From: Dromaius novaehollandiae
Lineage: Eukaryota > Chordata > Aves > Casuariiformes > Dromaiidae
DNA length: 64,000 nt
Direction of reading: 5' to 3'
Assembly (NCBI RefSeq): GCF_036370855.1
Contig: NC_088101.1
Location: 40,594,544 to 40,658,543, forward strand
This document shows, piece by piece, positions 63,613-64,000 of the stretch; position 1 is the stretch's first letter; every line of letters starts with the position of its first letter. Below the pieces are notes generated by a model. The model saw only the letters and a program-made list of their open reading frames with translations. It searched no databases and had not been told where the DNA came from. Position numbers and translations under genes: made by a program.

Positions 63613-64000
63613 GCACGCACGCACAGTTTTCCACCTCCCAGAATACTACAACAATAGGCTAGAACGTTTAAATTTGTAAATCTCTTAACTATTAAAGAAA
63701 ATGATGTACTTTGGAGTGTTCTCAATTTAGGAAACTTCTAAATTCCATTGAGGATTACTGGATAATGCAATTCCTTCAAAGCACAAATCTTATACAGCCC
63801 AAGCTGTACAGAAGCTCTAGTATGATAGCTTCAACTTGTACTGAAAAGTAGTAAGTATGAACTTAAATTTCATGAAATCTAATGCATGAGCTGAAATTTC
63901 ACGAAACAATGCAAAACTTACAGCAATATTTCTATTAAATCACGTCAGAGGAATAGCAACTATAGATGTTGTGACTTGTTTTGTACACAGTTCAGGGATA
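62704..64000 (-). other. DCHS2: 3' part of the last DCHS2 intron, with splice acceptor
   Basis: On the minus strand the bases just before the exon form a T-rich tract ending in TTTTATTTTCAG, whose AG is at 62704-62705. This is a good acceptor. It interrupts a codon after its first base, so the preceding exon must end in phase 1. No donor or second exon is visible before the right edge at 64000, so the intron is at least 1.3 kb. It is AT-rich and carries a compound microsatellite at 63553-63624. I see no other coding sequence in it. Confidence 0.8.
63553..63624 (+). repeat. Compound microsatellite (AG)9-(AC)19-(ACGC)n in the DCHS2 intron
   Basis: (AG) at 63553-63570, (AC) at 63571-63608, then ACGC units to 63624, all pure. 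The minus frame at 63351-63725 reads through it as Cys-Val and Ser-Leu repeats and is not a gene. Confidence 0.95.

Noticed and set aside
63351..63725. Minus frame with Cys-Val and Ser-Leu repeats
   Set aside because: It is the AG/AC microsatellite in the cadherin intron.

Overview
The window is vertebrate nuclear DNA, most likely avian. Gene density is very low, codons are split by an intron, and the only recognisable dispersed repeats are fragments of CR1 LINEs. One of these (50137-50241) has the 3' end typical of bird CR1 copies; no mammalian L1, Alu or MIR was seen. Turtle or crocodilian origin cannot be fully excluded, because they share CR1 and some of the small palindromic repeats.

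Only one protein-coding gene is supported. It is the last coding exon of a Dachsous-type giant cadherin, on the minus strand at 60065-62703. The exon carries the C-terminal cadherin repeats, one membrane helix and the whole cytoplasmic tail. I call it DCHS2 (protocadherin-23) by the tail motif, the AT-rich setting and the large non-genic flank. In other amniotes the 3' end of DCHS2 faces a long gene-poor interval towards SFRP2. Sequence from 62704 to the right edge is intron; about 1 kb left of the stop is probably 3' UTR.

Positions 1-59 kb look intergenic. They divide by composition. From 1 to about 40.1 kb, AT-rich DNA is punctuated every 2-4 kb by GC-rich, CpG-bearing patches of 0.2-0.9 kb. 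The strongest lie near 6.5-7.2, 11.9-12.3, 19.2-19.4, 22.7-22.95, 25.0-25.6 and 30.5-31.4 kb. None contains a recognisable protein. From about 40.1 kb to the end the DNA is AT-rich, CpG-poor and free of such patches. Seven CR1 fragments, several palindromic MITE-like repeats and a number of microsatellites are scattered through the window. The largest pure tandem array is (GAAAA)n at 21224-21326.

I found no tRNA, rRNA, CRISPR array, prokaryotic feature or intact mobile element, and no convincing new system. The points most worth a second look are the orphan CpG patches and the sharp composition change near 40 kb, several AT-rich blocks that could be conserved regulatory elements, two nested hairpin structures in the first 3 kb, and some details of the DCHS2 tail and last cadherin repeat.
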